Origin: Acidimicrobiales bacterium
GTDB taxonomy: Bacteria > Actinomycetota > Acidimicrobiia > Acidimicrobiales > AC-14
Length of the DNA stretch: 64,000 nucleotides
Direction: 5' to 3'
NCBI GenBank assembly: GCA_025463925.1
Contig: JAODBK010000001.1
Coordinates: 1 to 64,000, forward strand
Made by a program: the position numbers and the translations under genes. Below the pieces are notes generated by a model. The model saw only the letters and a list, made by a program, of their open reading frames with translations, was not told where the DNA came from and made no database searches. Of the stretch, positions 16,936 through 26,700 are shown one piece after another. Positions within the stretch are counted from its first letter, which is position 1, and each line of letters opens with the position of its first letter.

Positions 16936-17973
16936 TCACCCTGCCCGACCACACGCCGCTGCGTAGACGCTTTCGTACTCAGACGCGACGTAATCCCACG
17001 CAAACTCCCGCGCGCGTTCGACTCCAGCGCGGGACAGGTCGTCGCGTTCGGTTGATGACATCAAGAGACCCTTGAGCCGAACGCCAAGGTCATCGTCGCG
17101 GACGATCGCCCCATGGCGACCGTCTCGGAGAACCTCGCGTGCCCCGGGATTGGGAGTTGCCACGACTGCCGTGCCCGACGCCATCGCTTCGATGTACGGG
17201 ACGCCGAAACCCTCATACGAGCTCGGCAAGCAGAAAAGCCAGGCCCTCCGGTAGCGGTCAGCCAGAGCGGCGTCATCGAGCCGTCCGAGGACCTCTACGC
17301 GGGGTGCTTGCGGAGCGTCCGAGCAGACCATCCACAAACGTGCATCAGGGACCGCGGGAAGGACCTCGTCATGAAAGGCCTTCATTAGCAATCGGCCGCG
17401 CTTCCGGCGCTCGTAGGTCCCCACAAAGAGAATCGTTGGATCCGGCTCCTTTCCGCCCGGGAAGAACCGGCGGAGGTCAACGCCATTCGGTATCACGCGC
17501 TTGACCCAAGGATAGATAGTGCGAGTGTGCTCAGACACCGCAACGACTTCTTCGGACCAAATGCTCCCACCAACCTCCGCGGCGCCCAGTGCCAGCATTC
17601 GCAGTCGCTCCTTCGTGCCACGGATGTGAAGTGCTTCCGCGAAGCACGAACCGTGAAGCGTGCGCACTCGCGCCGGAGTCCGCAGACCAGCCCGCACGTG
17701 ATCATCGCCGTTCGTGTGGAGGATGTCGAAATCTGAAAGATCTTGTTTTCGCAGGCCAGCCATCCATCGAAATGAACGCAACGACCCTTCAATCGGGACG
17801 TGCTTGTGAGCGTAAATCGCGTCGTCAGGACGAACGCACGGGCTGAACATCGTCACGGCGTGGCCTCGCTCAACCATGACTTGCGCAAGCCGGTGCGCCA
17901 TGTAACCGGCACCTATCTTGCTTTCGCTTGGCAAGTAGTACGACGTCATCGCGATGTTGAGGCGCTCAGGCAT
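16936..17973 (-). CDS. Glycosyltransferase family 4 (last gene of the long EPS operon)
   Basis: 345 residues from ATG 17973, chosen because ATGCCTGA overlaps the upstream GT2 stop and the family N-terminus begins there (MPERLNIAMTSYYLPS). The GT-B fold is marked by IGAGYMAHRLAQVMVERGHA in the N-domain, VIPNGVDLRRF, TILFVGTYERRKRGRLLMKA and SYEGFGVPYIEAMASGTAVV in the C-domain. It is a retaining cytoplasmic enzyme adding a sugar to the lipid-linked intermediate. It is the 3'-terminal gene of the minus-strand operon that starts near 36 kb. Donor sugar unknown. Confidence 0.92.
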   Translation of the reverse strand: MPERLNIAMTSYYLPSESKIGAGYMAHRLAQVMVERGHAVTMFSPCVRPDDAIYAHKHVPIEGSLRSFRWMAGLRKQDLSDFDILHTNGDDHVRAGLRTPARVRTLHGSCFAEALHIRGTKERLRMLALGAAEVGGSIWSEEVVAVSEHTRTIYPWVKRVIPNGVDLRRFFPGGKEPDPTILFVGTYERRKRGRLLMKAFHDEVLPAVPDARLWMVCSDAPQAPRVEVLGRLDDAALADRYRRAWLFCLPSSYEGFGVPYIEAMASGTAVVATPNPGAREVLRDGRHGAIVRDDDLGVRLKGLLMSSTERDDLSRAGVERAREFAWDYVASEYESVYAAACGRAG

Positions 17974-18955
17974 CGCGGCTGCCGATACATCGATCATCCA
18001 GGAGCGAACCAGCGAGATCTCTCGCTGGTTGGAAGATCTCGCGATGGCCGTACCGACCTCTTGCGAAGTCGAGCACACCGGCTGTCTGCCATCCCAACCG
18101 CTTGACACTCTCGCGCCCAGGCTCATGCACGATTGTCGCGACCGAGTCTCGGTACAACTTCCTCAAGAGACGCAGGGTCTGCCTGAACGGTCGGCGACCG
18201 TGCGACCGTACGTAGAGGAGGGCGTTCCGTGCGTAGTAGTAGTGGCCGACCGCCGACGACGTCGTCGCGAATGACGAGCTGACAGCATGATGAATCGTGC
18301 TCGACGTCACGACCCGCGCCTGGTAGCCAGCAGAACACGCTCTTGCGCACCAGTCACTGTCCTCGAAAATCAGGAAGTAGCGCTCGTCGAACAAGCCAAC
18401 ACGTTCCCAAGTGGAGCGCCAGGCAATGACACAGCAACCAGTAACTGCTGGCTCATCCCGAACCTGCGCCGACTGCTCAGCCTCCGAGAGTGTCGATTCG
18501 TTTCGGTGGTACACGATGCCAGTACCCTGATCGATCACCGCCGCCCCGAACCAGGCTTGCGAAGGCTGGCTGAGATACATGATTCGAGGCGAAACGAATC
18601 CGTCGGGTCGTGCTCGGAGTTCGTTAACGATCGGTTCAAGAAAGTCCGGCTCCACAACGGTGTCGTTGTTCAGGACACCAATGAGGTCGGCTCCGCGATG
18701 AGCGGCGTACCTGATTCCCGCGTTGTTGCCGGCGGCGTAGCCGCGATTTGCACCTAACTCGAGCAGCGTCACATGAGGATGCTCGTCACGGACGAATGTG
18801 ACAGTTCCGTCGTTCGATCCGTTATCCACGACGATCACTTCGAGTCTTCGATAGGTACAGGCGGCGACCGACCGTAGGCATCGATCCGTGTCGTGTAGTC
18901 CGTTCCAGTTCAGAACGACCAAAGCCACGGCAGGCCAACCGGAATCGTCGATCAT
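17966..18955 (-). CDS. Glycosyltransferase family 2 (rhamnosyltransferase-like)
   Basis: 329-residue GT-A inverting enzyme. VALVVLNWNGLHDTDRCLRS at the N-terminus, VIVVDNGSNDGT, NRGYAAGNNAGIRYA and a DXD-region LNNDTVVEPDFL are characteristic of WbbL-type rhamnosyltransferases. ERYFLIFEDSDWCARA supplies the catalytic-base region (ED). A basic, possibly membrane-associated C-terminus follows. The ATG at 18955 overlaps the stop of a truncated acyltransferase remnant (ATGA), and the stop overlaps the next GT4 start. It is predicted to be cytoplasmic and membrane-associated. Confidence 0.92.
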   Translation of the reverse strand: MIDDSGWPAVALVVLNWNGLHDTDRCLRSVAACTYRRLEVIVVDNGSNDGTVTFVRDEHPHVTLLELGANRGYAAGNNAGIRYAAHRGADLIGVLNNDTVVEPDFLEPIVNELRARPDGFVSPRIMYLSQPSQAWFGAAVIDQGTGIVYHRNESTLSEAEQSAQVRDEPAVTGCCVIAWRSTWERVGLFDERYFLIFEDSDWCARACSAGYQARVVTSSTIHHAVSSSFATTSSAVGHYYYARNALLYVRSHGRRPFRQTLRLLRKLYRDSVATIVHEPGRESVKRLGWQTAGVLDFARGRYGHREIFQPARDLAGSLLDDRCIGSRDA

Positions 18956-19137
18956 TGAAACCGCTCCGCACGCCCAAGGCGGTAGCGCAGTTCACGCTGG
19001 CACTGGCCAACGACTTTGGCCGGGTTCCCACCGGCGACGACGAAGGGAGAGACAGAGTTCGTGACTGAAGCTCGGCCCGCGGCGACGGCTTCCCTGCCGG
19101 TCTCGACACCAGGCGGGATGGTCACGCCGATACCAGC
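18952..19137 (-). pseudogene. C-terminal remnant of a hexapeptide acyltransferase
   Basis: The 180 bp between the GT17-like gene and the GT2 gene encode, in one minus-strand frame, IGVTIPPGVETGREAVAAGR then SVTNSVSPFVVAGGNPAKVV and a basic tail ending RAERFQ. This is the unmistakable C-terminal coil of a left-handed beta-helix acetyltransferase (VVAGNPAKVV type). The catalytic repeats and start are gone; the frame opens directly after the GT17 stop codon. The only in-frame start is a GTG at 19125 (about 57 residues). Its TGA still overlaps the GT2 ATG, so the intact gene once held this operon position. Confidence 0.6.
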
Positions 19138-20202
19138 CTAAGCATCGTCGTCCCCCCGGATGGCCGAGGAGACCGCATCGACCTGTCGGCGTTGGGCGGA
19201 ATGCTCACCGGAGTAGACCAGCGCCTCGCCAGCGATGCTGGCGCAACTTCCCATGGTCATCCCTCTGGGGTCACAGAACCCTTCGTTGCCAAGGATCCGC
19301 TTGACGGCTGATCTCTGTAAGAGACCGCGAGCGGCAACAGCGGACGCCAGGACAGCGTCTCCAACGCTGACAAGATTCTCCGACAGTGCACTGCGCCGTC
19401 GACCTGTTGCCCATTTCCTTCCGACCCGTCTCAAGACGCTTGGCGCTGGAGCAAAATCGAAGTAACGCGGCTCCCTCGCGAGTATCCAGCGTTGAACCCA
19501 GCCCAACTCCTCAGGTTGACGGACACTCAGAAGCTCAAGATTCGGCGCGTAGATGCGCAACCCTTGCATCGAGCGAAGGAAGTTCGACCGTCGCGCTCGG
19601 ACCGTGTCGAGTTCAGCGTGGGAGAAAGACTGGTACTTACGAGCAATTTCTACCGGGCTCATCAGATAGGAGAGGTGAGCGCCGGCATCTGCGAACCTGA
19701 ATAAGGGCTGACTGTCGCGCAACGACTGCGGGGACCCCAAAGATCCAGCACGTGCAACCCGTGTGTGCGGCCACGGGATGTTGGCTTCCCAATTCGCTCG
19801 ATAGAAACTCGCGCGCAATTCCAAGACGGCCGTTTGGAAGTCGACTCCTGCCAACTTTCGGAGGACCGCTGGGTCTGGGAATTCGTCGACATCACCAACT
19901 ATGACGAGGTCGTCCGTCGAGCAATCGTCAAGGCCACGGGAAATGGCGTTGCGTTGAAAATACTCGCATTGCCAACGGTCAGGTACAGGCATCGGAAGGT
20001 CATCGACGACGACATGCACGATGGAATCGAGGAACTGCTTGAACCGCTCTCGGTTCTCTTGGAAGAACAACGGCTTTTGGACGCCGCTGAAGGTACGCGG
20101 CGCCTCGACAATCACGAACCGGTCAACAACTGACGAGAGCAGTTGAAGCCGGAGGTGAAGAAGGTCGAGCTCTGTACTGAAGGTGAAGCAGTCGAAGATC
20201 AC
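19138..20202 (-). CDS. Glycosyltransferase family 17-like (beta-1,4-GlcNAc-transferase-like)
   Basis: 354 residues from the GTG at 20202, supported by a GGAAGG site and a GTGA overlap with the upstream remnant's stop. The N-terminus VIFDCFTFSTELDLLHLRLQ, then VDRFVIVEAPRTFSGVQKPL, DDLVIVGDVDEFPDPAVLRK (DxD-like) and HLSYLMSPVEIARKYQSFSH match the Glyco_transf_17 family. Eukaryotic members add bisecting GlcNAc to N-glycans; bacterial members occur in glycan loci with unproven specificity. The last 110 residues, rich in Arg and Ala, are outside the core domain. It lies in a patch with lower G/C bias and two gene remnants, suggesting recombination. Confidence 0.8.
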   Translation of the reverse strand: MIFDCFTFSTELDLLHLRLQLLSSVVDRFVIVEAPRTFSGVQKPLFFQENRERFKQFLDSIVHVVVDDLPMPVPDRWQCEYFQRNAISRGLDDCSTDDLVIVGDVDEFPDPAVLRKLAGVDFQTAVLELRASFYRANWEANIPWPHTRVARAGSLGSPQSLRDSQPLFRFADAGAHLSYLMSPVEIARKYQSFSHAELDTVRARRSNFLRSMQGLRIYAPNLELLSVRQPEELGWVQRWILAREPRYFDFAPAPSVLRRVGRKWATGRRRSALSENLVSVGDAVLASAVAARGLLQRSAVKRILGNEGFCDPRGMTMGSCASIAGEALVYSGEHSAQRRQVDAVSSAIRGDDDA

Positions 20203-20615
20203 GTCGCCTTCCGGATGATCGCGATACCGGGGTACACGAGCACAGCGCCTATCGCGCTCGAAATCGCGGCGTCCAAAGGGGCGCCCACGTCGCGCGTGGG
20301 CTTCCTCATTCGACTGACACGCCCAGATTGCCGCCTCGACCAGCCCGAGCCCTGAGTCGCGAGGAGGTCGTTGCCACCCCACTCGGGCCAGAAGGAGGTA
20401 TGGAGATCCACATGGCCGAATCGGGCAACGAACGACGTCCCGATGTGCCGTCCGAAATGACTGCCGTCTTCGATGACAACGTCGAACGGCTGCCCAGGCT
20501 CGAGAGGGCGCCAATCAAGGCGAAGAACTTTCCGACGTAGAACCCTCGGGCAAGGTTCCGCGCCCGTTCGCGCTGGAGCATCCTCCGTGTCAGTGAATTG
20601 TCCACCGCCGTCAAC
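20199..20615 (-). pseudogene. Truncated SAM-methyltransferase remnant
   Basis: One minus-strand frame between the glycosyltransferase at 20616 and the GT17-like gene reads PGQPFDVVIEDGSHFGRHIG, SFVARFGHVDLHTSFWPEWG and a C-terminal tail ending GIAIIRKAT. This is the second half of the family whose members read FDVVIDDGSH...SF..L.P.L.PGGxYVxEDxxTSYWPxWGG (cephalosporin-hydroxylase/MycE-like methyltransferases). The SAM-binding first half is absent, and the PGGxYVxED segment between GHV and DLHTS appears deleted. The frame opens directly after the previous gene's stop and lacks an upstream start codon. Its TGA overlaps the GT17 GTG start. Confidence 0.65.
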
Positions 20616-21629
20616 TCACGCTCGCCGTTTGCTTAGGGTACGGCGAACCGTCGTCCGTAAGGCCTTACCGACAGCGGGGATTATCCGACGCTGAAGATAC
20701 GCCCCTGGGCCCAGAGCTGGAACGCCGGCGGTAGCCGCGAGCCACGCTCGATAGGTTTCATGTGGCTCAAACTCGCTAGCACGCTCCTCAATGCAGGCAC
20801 GAAGATGTTGCACAAGGCGAGGATTCGATGCGAGGGCGCGCAGGTGAGCGAGGATCGCCGCCGGTGTGTCGGCGAAGAGAACGTCATCCCCGTCCCGACC
20901 AAGGGCAACGCAGGCCGGCTCGCGGGCCACGATTGGAATGCAACCAGCAAGCCAAGCATTAATCAGTTTGGTCGGAGGCTTCCGGTTGACGCCGGCACCC
21001 ACAGCGTGCGGTCGCAATGCGACCACGACGTCGATCTCGCTGAAGTCATGCCAGGTGTGGTCTGAGCCACTTGAGCGCGCCGGCATGTCTTTGAGCCAAG
21101 TGAATCCGACGGCCTCTACGGCGTTGCTCCACTCCGCGGTTGCCAAAAACGGATGCAGATTCTCGGGGTTCCCCTTGAACGCTGCAACTAGGTGCTCCGG
21201 TCGGCGTTCGCTGAGTCGGGGCCGTAGCCCGCGCTGAGGAAGGGGAGGCAGCCACACCGCGTCAGCCGCAACTGAAGCGAAGGCCGGGTGTGGGACGACC
21301 TCAAGGTCCGGCTCAAGCGGGAACCTATAGCTCTCCGGCATGTCGCTCCTGATGAGGATCAACGTTGACCGTGGCTTCCGCAGCAGCGCTTTGGCGACCA
21401 TCCGATCTTGACCGGCCATGGACGAAAACCCGGCGTAATACACAAGCGCGCCGCGGCGCGGCACCCGGTCACTGAGACGGACGGTCCGGTCGAGCCCCCT
21501 AAGTCTGAGAAAGAGTTCGAACGCATTGTGACCCCAGCCGCTTGAGTACCGGTGTGGCTCGACATCCGGATCCCAATCTGTGTCTACGTCTTGCAGAACC
21601 TGAGCCGGCAAGTAGACCGTGACGGCCAT
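20616..21629 (-). CDS. Glycosyltransferase-like protein
   Basis: 337 residues from ATG 21629, which overlaps the Wzt-like gene's stop (TGATG). The fold is probably GT-B: AVTVYLPAQVLQDVDTDWDP, HRYSSGWGHNAFELFLRLRG, then GALVYYAGFSS, VVPHPAF and a C-terminal donor-site region PTKLINAWLAGCIPIVAREP followed by DDVLFADTPAAILAHLRAL. The KLINAW-x-AG-x-P pattern is common in uncharacterised EPS-locus glycosyltransferases. No CAZy family is assigned with confidence. Position between the exporter ATPase and other transferases supports a role in building or capping the exported glycan. Confidence 0.7.
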   Translation of the reverse strand: MAVTVYLPAQVLQDVDTDWDPDVEPHRYSSGWGHNAFELFLRLRGLDRTVRLSDRVPRRGALVYYAGFSSMAGQDRMVAKALLRKPRSTLILIRSDMPESYRFPLEPDLEVVPHPAFASVAADAVWLPPLPQRGLRPRLSERRPEHLVAAFKGNPENLHPFLATAEWSNAVEAVGFTWLKDMPARSSGSDHTWHDFSEIDVVVALRPHAVGAGVNRKPPTKLINAWLAGCIPIVAREPACVALGRDGDDVLFADTPAAILAHLRALASNPRLVQHLRACIEERASEFEPHETYRAWLAATAGVPALGPGAYLQRRIIPAVGKALRTTVRRTLSKRRA

Positions 21630-22897
21630 CACACCCTGCCCCCGGCAGCAATTCGCTCGATGGTTGCTGCGCAATCCACGTCCTTCGAATGGACTGAGAA
21701 CTGAGGGATAGTCGATGTGTGTGGGAGGGAGATGTCCGCAAGCTGCTGCTGGAGTGCGGAACTGGCCTCCACCCTGAACCGACACAGGTCTTCTACGGCG
21801 TCGATAAGGCCATGACCACAGATGTACGCATCAAGCCGATACGCGCCCGGGGCCAACAGCGGTCCTTGAAGAACGACCTCGAATCCGAACAGGTCTGAGT
21901 CGGGGAGGTAGTAGTCGTGAGATCTCGTGTCACATACAACGGCGATACGCCCGAACTCGTCGACGACGTTGATCGAGACCCATGCCTTTGTCTTCGTAAT
22001 CGATGTCTTTTCGATGCTGAACTCGAATCGCTTCACCTCATCCTCGCGGGTCACATTCGTGATGGTGTTAGCCCAGACGAGGCGGTACTCCCCCGAGACT
22101 GAGATGCTTCGAGATCGGCTCAGGTCGGTCTGCGTTGCCTCATTTGTACGCTTGGCGTACAGCTCACAGACCCCTTTAGATTCACCAAATCCACCAACGC
22201 GGCCCCGATCCAGCAAGAGCGCCTTGTTGCAAGTGGTCGAAATCGTCAACGCGTTATGACTCACGAGTAGGACCGTTCGCCCGTCGGTTGCGACCTCACG
22301 CATCTTTGCGAGACAGCGGTTCTGAAAGTCAGCGTCTCCGACCGCGAGCACCTCGTCGACCAAGAGGATCTCCGTCTCGAGATGGGCCGCGACCGCGAAC
22401 GCCAGCCGGACGTACATCCCGCTCGAATATCGCTTCACGGGAGTGTCAAGGAACTTTTCGACTCCAGCGAAATCCACGATGGAGTCGAACTGTTTGGCGA
22501 TCTCCTTCCTCGTCATGCCGAGGATTGACCCGTTCAGGTAGATGTTTTCGCGCCCGGTCAACTCTGGATGAAAGCCGGTGCCGACTTCCAACAGTGAGCC
22601 AACTCTTCCCCATAGGTCGACGCGGCCGCTTGAGGGCTCGGTGATGCGGGTCAGGACCTTGAGGAGCGTGCTCTTTCCGGCACCGTTGCGACCGATCACA
22701 CCAAGCACTTCGCCCTTTCGCACTTCGAGATCAACGTCCCTTAGGGCCCAGAATTGCTCCCGGTTTGCCCGCCGAAGGGGGTGCTTCAGGCGATCAACCG
22801 CGAGTTCGGCGATCGTGATGTGGTCGTTGACGCTGTGCCGGATCGCGTACCTCTTCGAAAGGCCACTGACCGCGACTGCGAGTTCGCTAGATGACAT
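21629..22897 (-). CDS. Polysaccharide ABC transporter ATP-binding protein (Wzt-like)
   Basis: 422 residues from ATG 22897, overlapping the permease stop by 11 nt. The N-terminal nucleotide-binding domain (about 1-245) has Walker A GRNGAGKST, the Wzt-specific GSLLEVGTGFHPELTGRENI, signature YSSGMYVRLAFAVAAHL, Walker B EILLVDEVLAVGD and H-loop LLVSHN. Residues about 260-400 form a C-terminal beta domain of the Wzt carbohydrate-binding type (RLVWANTITNVTREDEVKRF). In O-antigen exporters this domain recognises the terminal modification of the glycan. It powers export of a complete undecaprenyl-PP-linked polysaccharide together with the 22887-23750 permease. A C-terminal domain implies a substrate-specific cap, possibly made by neighbouring transferases. 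Confidence 0.93.
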   Translation of the reverse strand: MSSSELAVAVSGLSKRYAIRHSVNDHITIAELAVDRLKHPLRRANREQFWALRDVDLEVRKGEVLGVIGRNGAGKSTLLKVLTRITEPSSGRVDLWGRVGSLLEVGTGFHPELTGRENIYLNGSILGMTRKEIAKQFDSIVDFAGVEKFLDTPVKRYSSGMYVRLAFAVAAHLETEILLVDEVLAVGDADFQNRCLAKMREVATDGRTVLLVSHNALTISTTCNKALLLDRGRVGGFGESKGVCELYAKRTNEATQTDLSRSRSISVSGEYRLVWANTITNVTREDEVKRFEFSIEKTSITKTKAWVSINVVDEFGRIAVVCDTRSHDYYLPDSDLFGFEVVLQGPLLAPGAYRLDAYICGHGLIDAVEDLCRFRVEASSALQQQLADISLPHTSTIPQFSVHSKDVDCAATIERIAAGGRV

Positions 22898-23750
22898 CAG
22901 CGAATTGCCTCTCAACACGATTGAAGAAGAGGAGGCCGGCGAGAAGCAGCAGAATGGACGCGCTGGCGGCATAGGCAACAAGGCCGGCCGAGGGACGCGG
23001 GGAGTTGAGAACGCTCCAACGAACGCCTTCAAGGAGCCCCGTGAGCGGGTTGGCCTCATATACCCCGCGAGCACCCAGCGGGACTGCTCTCAAGGCGTAG
23101 GCAACGGGGCTGGCGTACAGCAGGAACTGCACAGCCACAGGAAGCAAGTATTGAACGTCGCGGTAGCGCACCATCATCGCCCCGGCGGCCATGCCGATCC
23201 CGAGCGCGGCGCTGATGATGAGCACGATCCACACTGGCAGCAGGAGAATGCTGGAGCGCAACGGGACGCCGTAAGCGACCAGCAGTGCGCCGAGCAACGC
23301 CAGCGACACCACCACATCGATAAGCGTCGACAAGACGGTCGACAAAGGCAAGAGAAGGCGCGGAAAGAAGACCTTCGAAACGAGTTGTGCGTTCGACACA
23401 AGTGACGTGCTCGCTCGAGTAGCGACCTGGCTGAACGCTGTCCATGCCACCATCCCGGTGAGGCTGAAGACGAAGTACGGCACGCCTCGGGGGCCCGGCA
23501 GTTTGGCGACCCTGCCGAAGACGAACGCCAGTATCCCTGCACCAAGCAAGGGCTGAAGGACGACCCATGTCACGCCGAGCGCAGTCTGGCGGTAGCGCAA
23601 GGTCACATCTCGGGCCGCGAGTCGCGTCAGCAGGCTCCGGAACTCCCACAGCTCGCGCGGGTTTCGCGGCAACCACGTGCGTCGTGGAGCGATTGTGAGT
23701 CGGGGTCGCGGCCGCTCGACGACGTCGTCGGCAGGGCGCGGCATCGTCAT
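22887..23750 (-). CDS. Polysaccharide ABC transporter permease (Wzm-like, ABC-2)
   Basis: 287 residues with six predicted membrane helices. The cytoplasmic N-terminus ends in LLTRLAARDVTLRYRQTALG followed by VTWVVLQPLL, the hallmark of Wzm/TagG permeases. GMVAWTAFSQVATRASTSLV and FLLYASPVAYALRAVPLGAR follow, with ANPLTGLLEGVRW near the end. The ATG at 23750 overlaps the preceding stop (ATGA). With the Wzt-like ATPase it forms an O-antigen/teichoic-acid type exporter in the cytoplasmic membrane. The same operon also encodes a Wzy/WaaL-like protein, so the export scheme is mixed. Confidence 0.93.
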   Translation of the reverse strand: MTMPRPADDVVERPRPRLTIAPRRTWLPRNPRELWEFRSLLTRLAARDVTLRYRQTALGVTWVVLQPLLGAGILAFVFGRVAKLPGPRGVPYFVFSLTGMVAWTAFSQVATRASTSLVSNAQLVSKVFFPRLLLPLSTVLSTLIDVVVSLALLGALLVAYGVPLRSSILLLPVWIVLIISAALGIGMAAGAMMVRYRDVQYLLPVAVQFLLYASPVAYALRAVPLGARGVYEANPLTGLLEGVRWSVLNSPRPSAGLVAYAASASILLLLAGLLFFNRVERQFADVI

Positions 23751-26700
23751 ACCGCACCGCCCATACGTGCATAGACAGACGCCATCTGTGCGGCGATATC
23801 GGCCGGTCGGAAGGCCTCGGCCCGCCGCCTTGCTTGGCGACCCAGATTTCTACGCAGTGTGGGGTCCGCCGCGAGCGCGGTTAGCGCAGCCGCGAGCGCA
23901 CGAGCATCGCCGGGAGCCGTCAAAACGCCGTCGGCCCAGTTCGTGATGATCTCCAAGGGTCCGCCGGCGCCGCTGGCTATAACCGGGAGCCCGGCGGCCA
24001 TGCCTTCGATCACCACCTGCCCGAAGGGCTCAGGGACGGTCGATGCGTGAACGAGGACGTCGACTTCGCCCAGGACCTGTTCGGTGTCCGTCCTATGGCC
24101 CGTGAAGTTCACCCGTTCTTCGATGCCGAGCGTGCAAGCCAGCTCTTGGATGGACTCGAAGTAGTCGTCTTCACCGAACATCGGGCAGCCGACAACGAGC
24201 GCCCGCTCGTCACCGCAGGGAAAGGCGAGAGCAAAGGCCTCCAAGAACACGTGCTGGCCCTTCCATGGGCTGATTCGGCCCAGCATCCCGACACTTAGCG
24301 GCCGGCAGGACCGGCGCCTCCGAGCTTCAATGACCTCGACCGCGTCCATCACGACCGGGCTCGGTGAGACAGCCATCGGGCCCTTCAGCTCGCCGAGGGT
24401 CGCAAGCGTCGCGCGGGAGTTCGCGATGACGGCAGACGGCAACACCCGAGCCATCGTGCGCACCATCGCCACCGCGGGTCTCGGCAGGTAGTCGGGTGCG
24501 ATGCGGTCCCGTACATGCCATAGCGTCGGCACGCCTGCCATCCGACCGGCCAGGCCGCCATAGACAGCGGCCTTCAGGCTGTTCGTGTGCACAAGGTCTG
24601 GCTGCAGCGCGCGGATGCGCCTTGAAAGACGCCAGGCATACGCGACGGTCTCGACGATGCTTCCCAATGGGAGGGCCAGCAGGCGCACCCGGTCGCGGCG
24701 CAGGTCCCGTGCGGATCGACCAAACGGAAGTACCTCGACCGTGACGCCCTTGGATCGGAGCGCGTCGACAAGGTCACCCTCCTCTCCAAGGATGACATGC
24801 GGCTCGATCCCAACGTCCATCAACGACGGGAGCACGCGGCTCAGGGCCAGCTCTCCACCAGAGAGCCGCGCAGTGTGATCGACGTAGACAACCCGCAGCG
24901 GAACCTTCGGTGCGCCCAGACCGCGCGCGGCCGCGGCCAGGGCACCTTCGAAGTCGCGCGCCCGATCGGCCCAGGAAGGGAGGTGAGCTTGAGTTGCTCC
25001 CGTTGGAGCAGACGAAAGCAGTCCAGCAAGACAGCGAGCAAAGTGGTCTCGCCCGGCGATGGACACTGGCTCTCCGAGTTCGCGAAAACCAGCAACCGGC
25101 GTTGCCAACGTGGCCCGGCCCATGGCGAGGCACTCGTAGGCCTTAATCGGATCGAGACTCTCAGTGAAGGGACTAACAACATGCGGCACGATCACGACAT
25201 CGGCATGGCCGTAATAGGCCGGCACGTCGTCGTATGAACGAGCGCCGAGCAGGTGGACATTCGGCAGGGCGTTGAGACGCGCCCGTGACCGATGGCTGAG
25301 ACAGTCTGGTCCCACGAAGGCCAGCGCGACATTCGGAAGGTCCCGCGCCACTGCCTCCACGAGGCCCACGTCCAACCGGTCTTCATGGAGCGTTCCGACG
25401 TAGATGGCCACCGGCCTCGGGGGAAGATCGCGCGGTCGCTCCGCGTCCGTCCTGAACCGATCAACGTCGACGGCGTTTGGAATGAGGTGGACCGGTCGTC
25501 GCTCACCCTTCGTCCGCTCGAGGTGCGGAGAGCACACCACCACTGACCCGGCAACAGCGAGGAGGTGCGCCTCGCGATTTGCTCGCATCGCCTGCGCCCG
25601 GCCGCCATTAGAGGCTCGCAGCCAGTCGTCGGTAACGTCATACAGCACCGGCCACGGACACTTCGCCGTCAGCGGCGCAAGATCGGGGTCGTTGACCCAG
25701 AGCGTTGGTGCGTTCATCTCCGCACGTGAGGCGGCCCGAATGATCTGACGAACGATCGAGCGGTCCGCCCATCGACCCAATCGCCGCGGCAGCCACTTGA
25801 TCGGGCGAAACCGCATGACCTGCGGACGACCTGCAACAGTCCGCAGCGCGCCCAAGCCTCCGACCCGCGGCCACCGGTGCTTGGTCACGAGCGCATGGAG
25901 CGGGTCGAGTGCGGGCTCGACGAAGAGCACTCGCAGCGATGGGTCGGCGTCGGTGAGCTCGCGAATGAGAAACTGGTTGCGTCGCCAGACGTCGTCCCAG
26001 GACTCAAGCGAGGCAGCCACAATGCAGCGCCCAACCCCGGCGCCGGAAGCCACCTGCGTCGGATAGTGGACTAGCGCGTGCGCCACACGGCGCATGATCC
26101 GCACGCGAACGGCACGTTGGGGTGTACTCCTCCGATGCAACAGACTGCGCACCGCGCTTCCGACAAGGTTCGCAAGGCGATACGAGACGAGAGCGCGTGG
26201 CCCTTGATGGGTGAGGACGAAACGATCGCTGCCGCGGGCAAAGTGCTCGGCTACAAGCTCTCGAGTGCCTTCACCGCTGGCGCCCCCGATGTGATCGGCG
26301 ACTGCGTCCGACACGTAGCGCACCCGCCAACCACCCTGCTGCAAACGCTTGCAGAGGTCCGCCTCTTCTCCGTAAAGCCAGAACCGCTCGTCGAAGCCCC
26401 CGACGGCTCGGAATGCCTCGGCACGTAACAAGAAGCACGCCCCGACAACGAAGTCGACGTCCCGGGATTTGTCGAAGCTGACCCCGTGTACGCGATGGAG
26501 CCCAACTGCCTCGCCCCAGGCTTGGCTCGTCGATGGGAAGTCCCACCACGGGCGCTGCAGTCTGCCATCGCGACCGCGGAGCTTCGGGCCGGCGACCGCG
26601 ACGTCAGGTTGGGCGGCGGCGTCGAGCAACTGCTTCAGGCTCGCTGATTCGATTCGTGCATCCGGGTTGATCAGAAGCACAAAGTCGGAGGACACCGCCT

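Noticed and set aside
18822-19109. 95-codon minus-strand frame across the GT2 start
   Set aside because: It is out of frame with both the GT2 gene and the acyltransferase remnant and has shadow-like composition.
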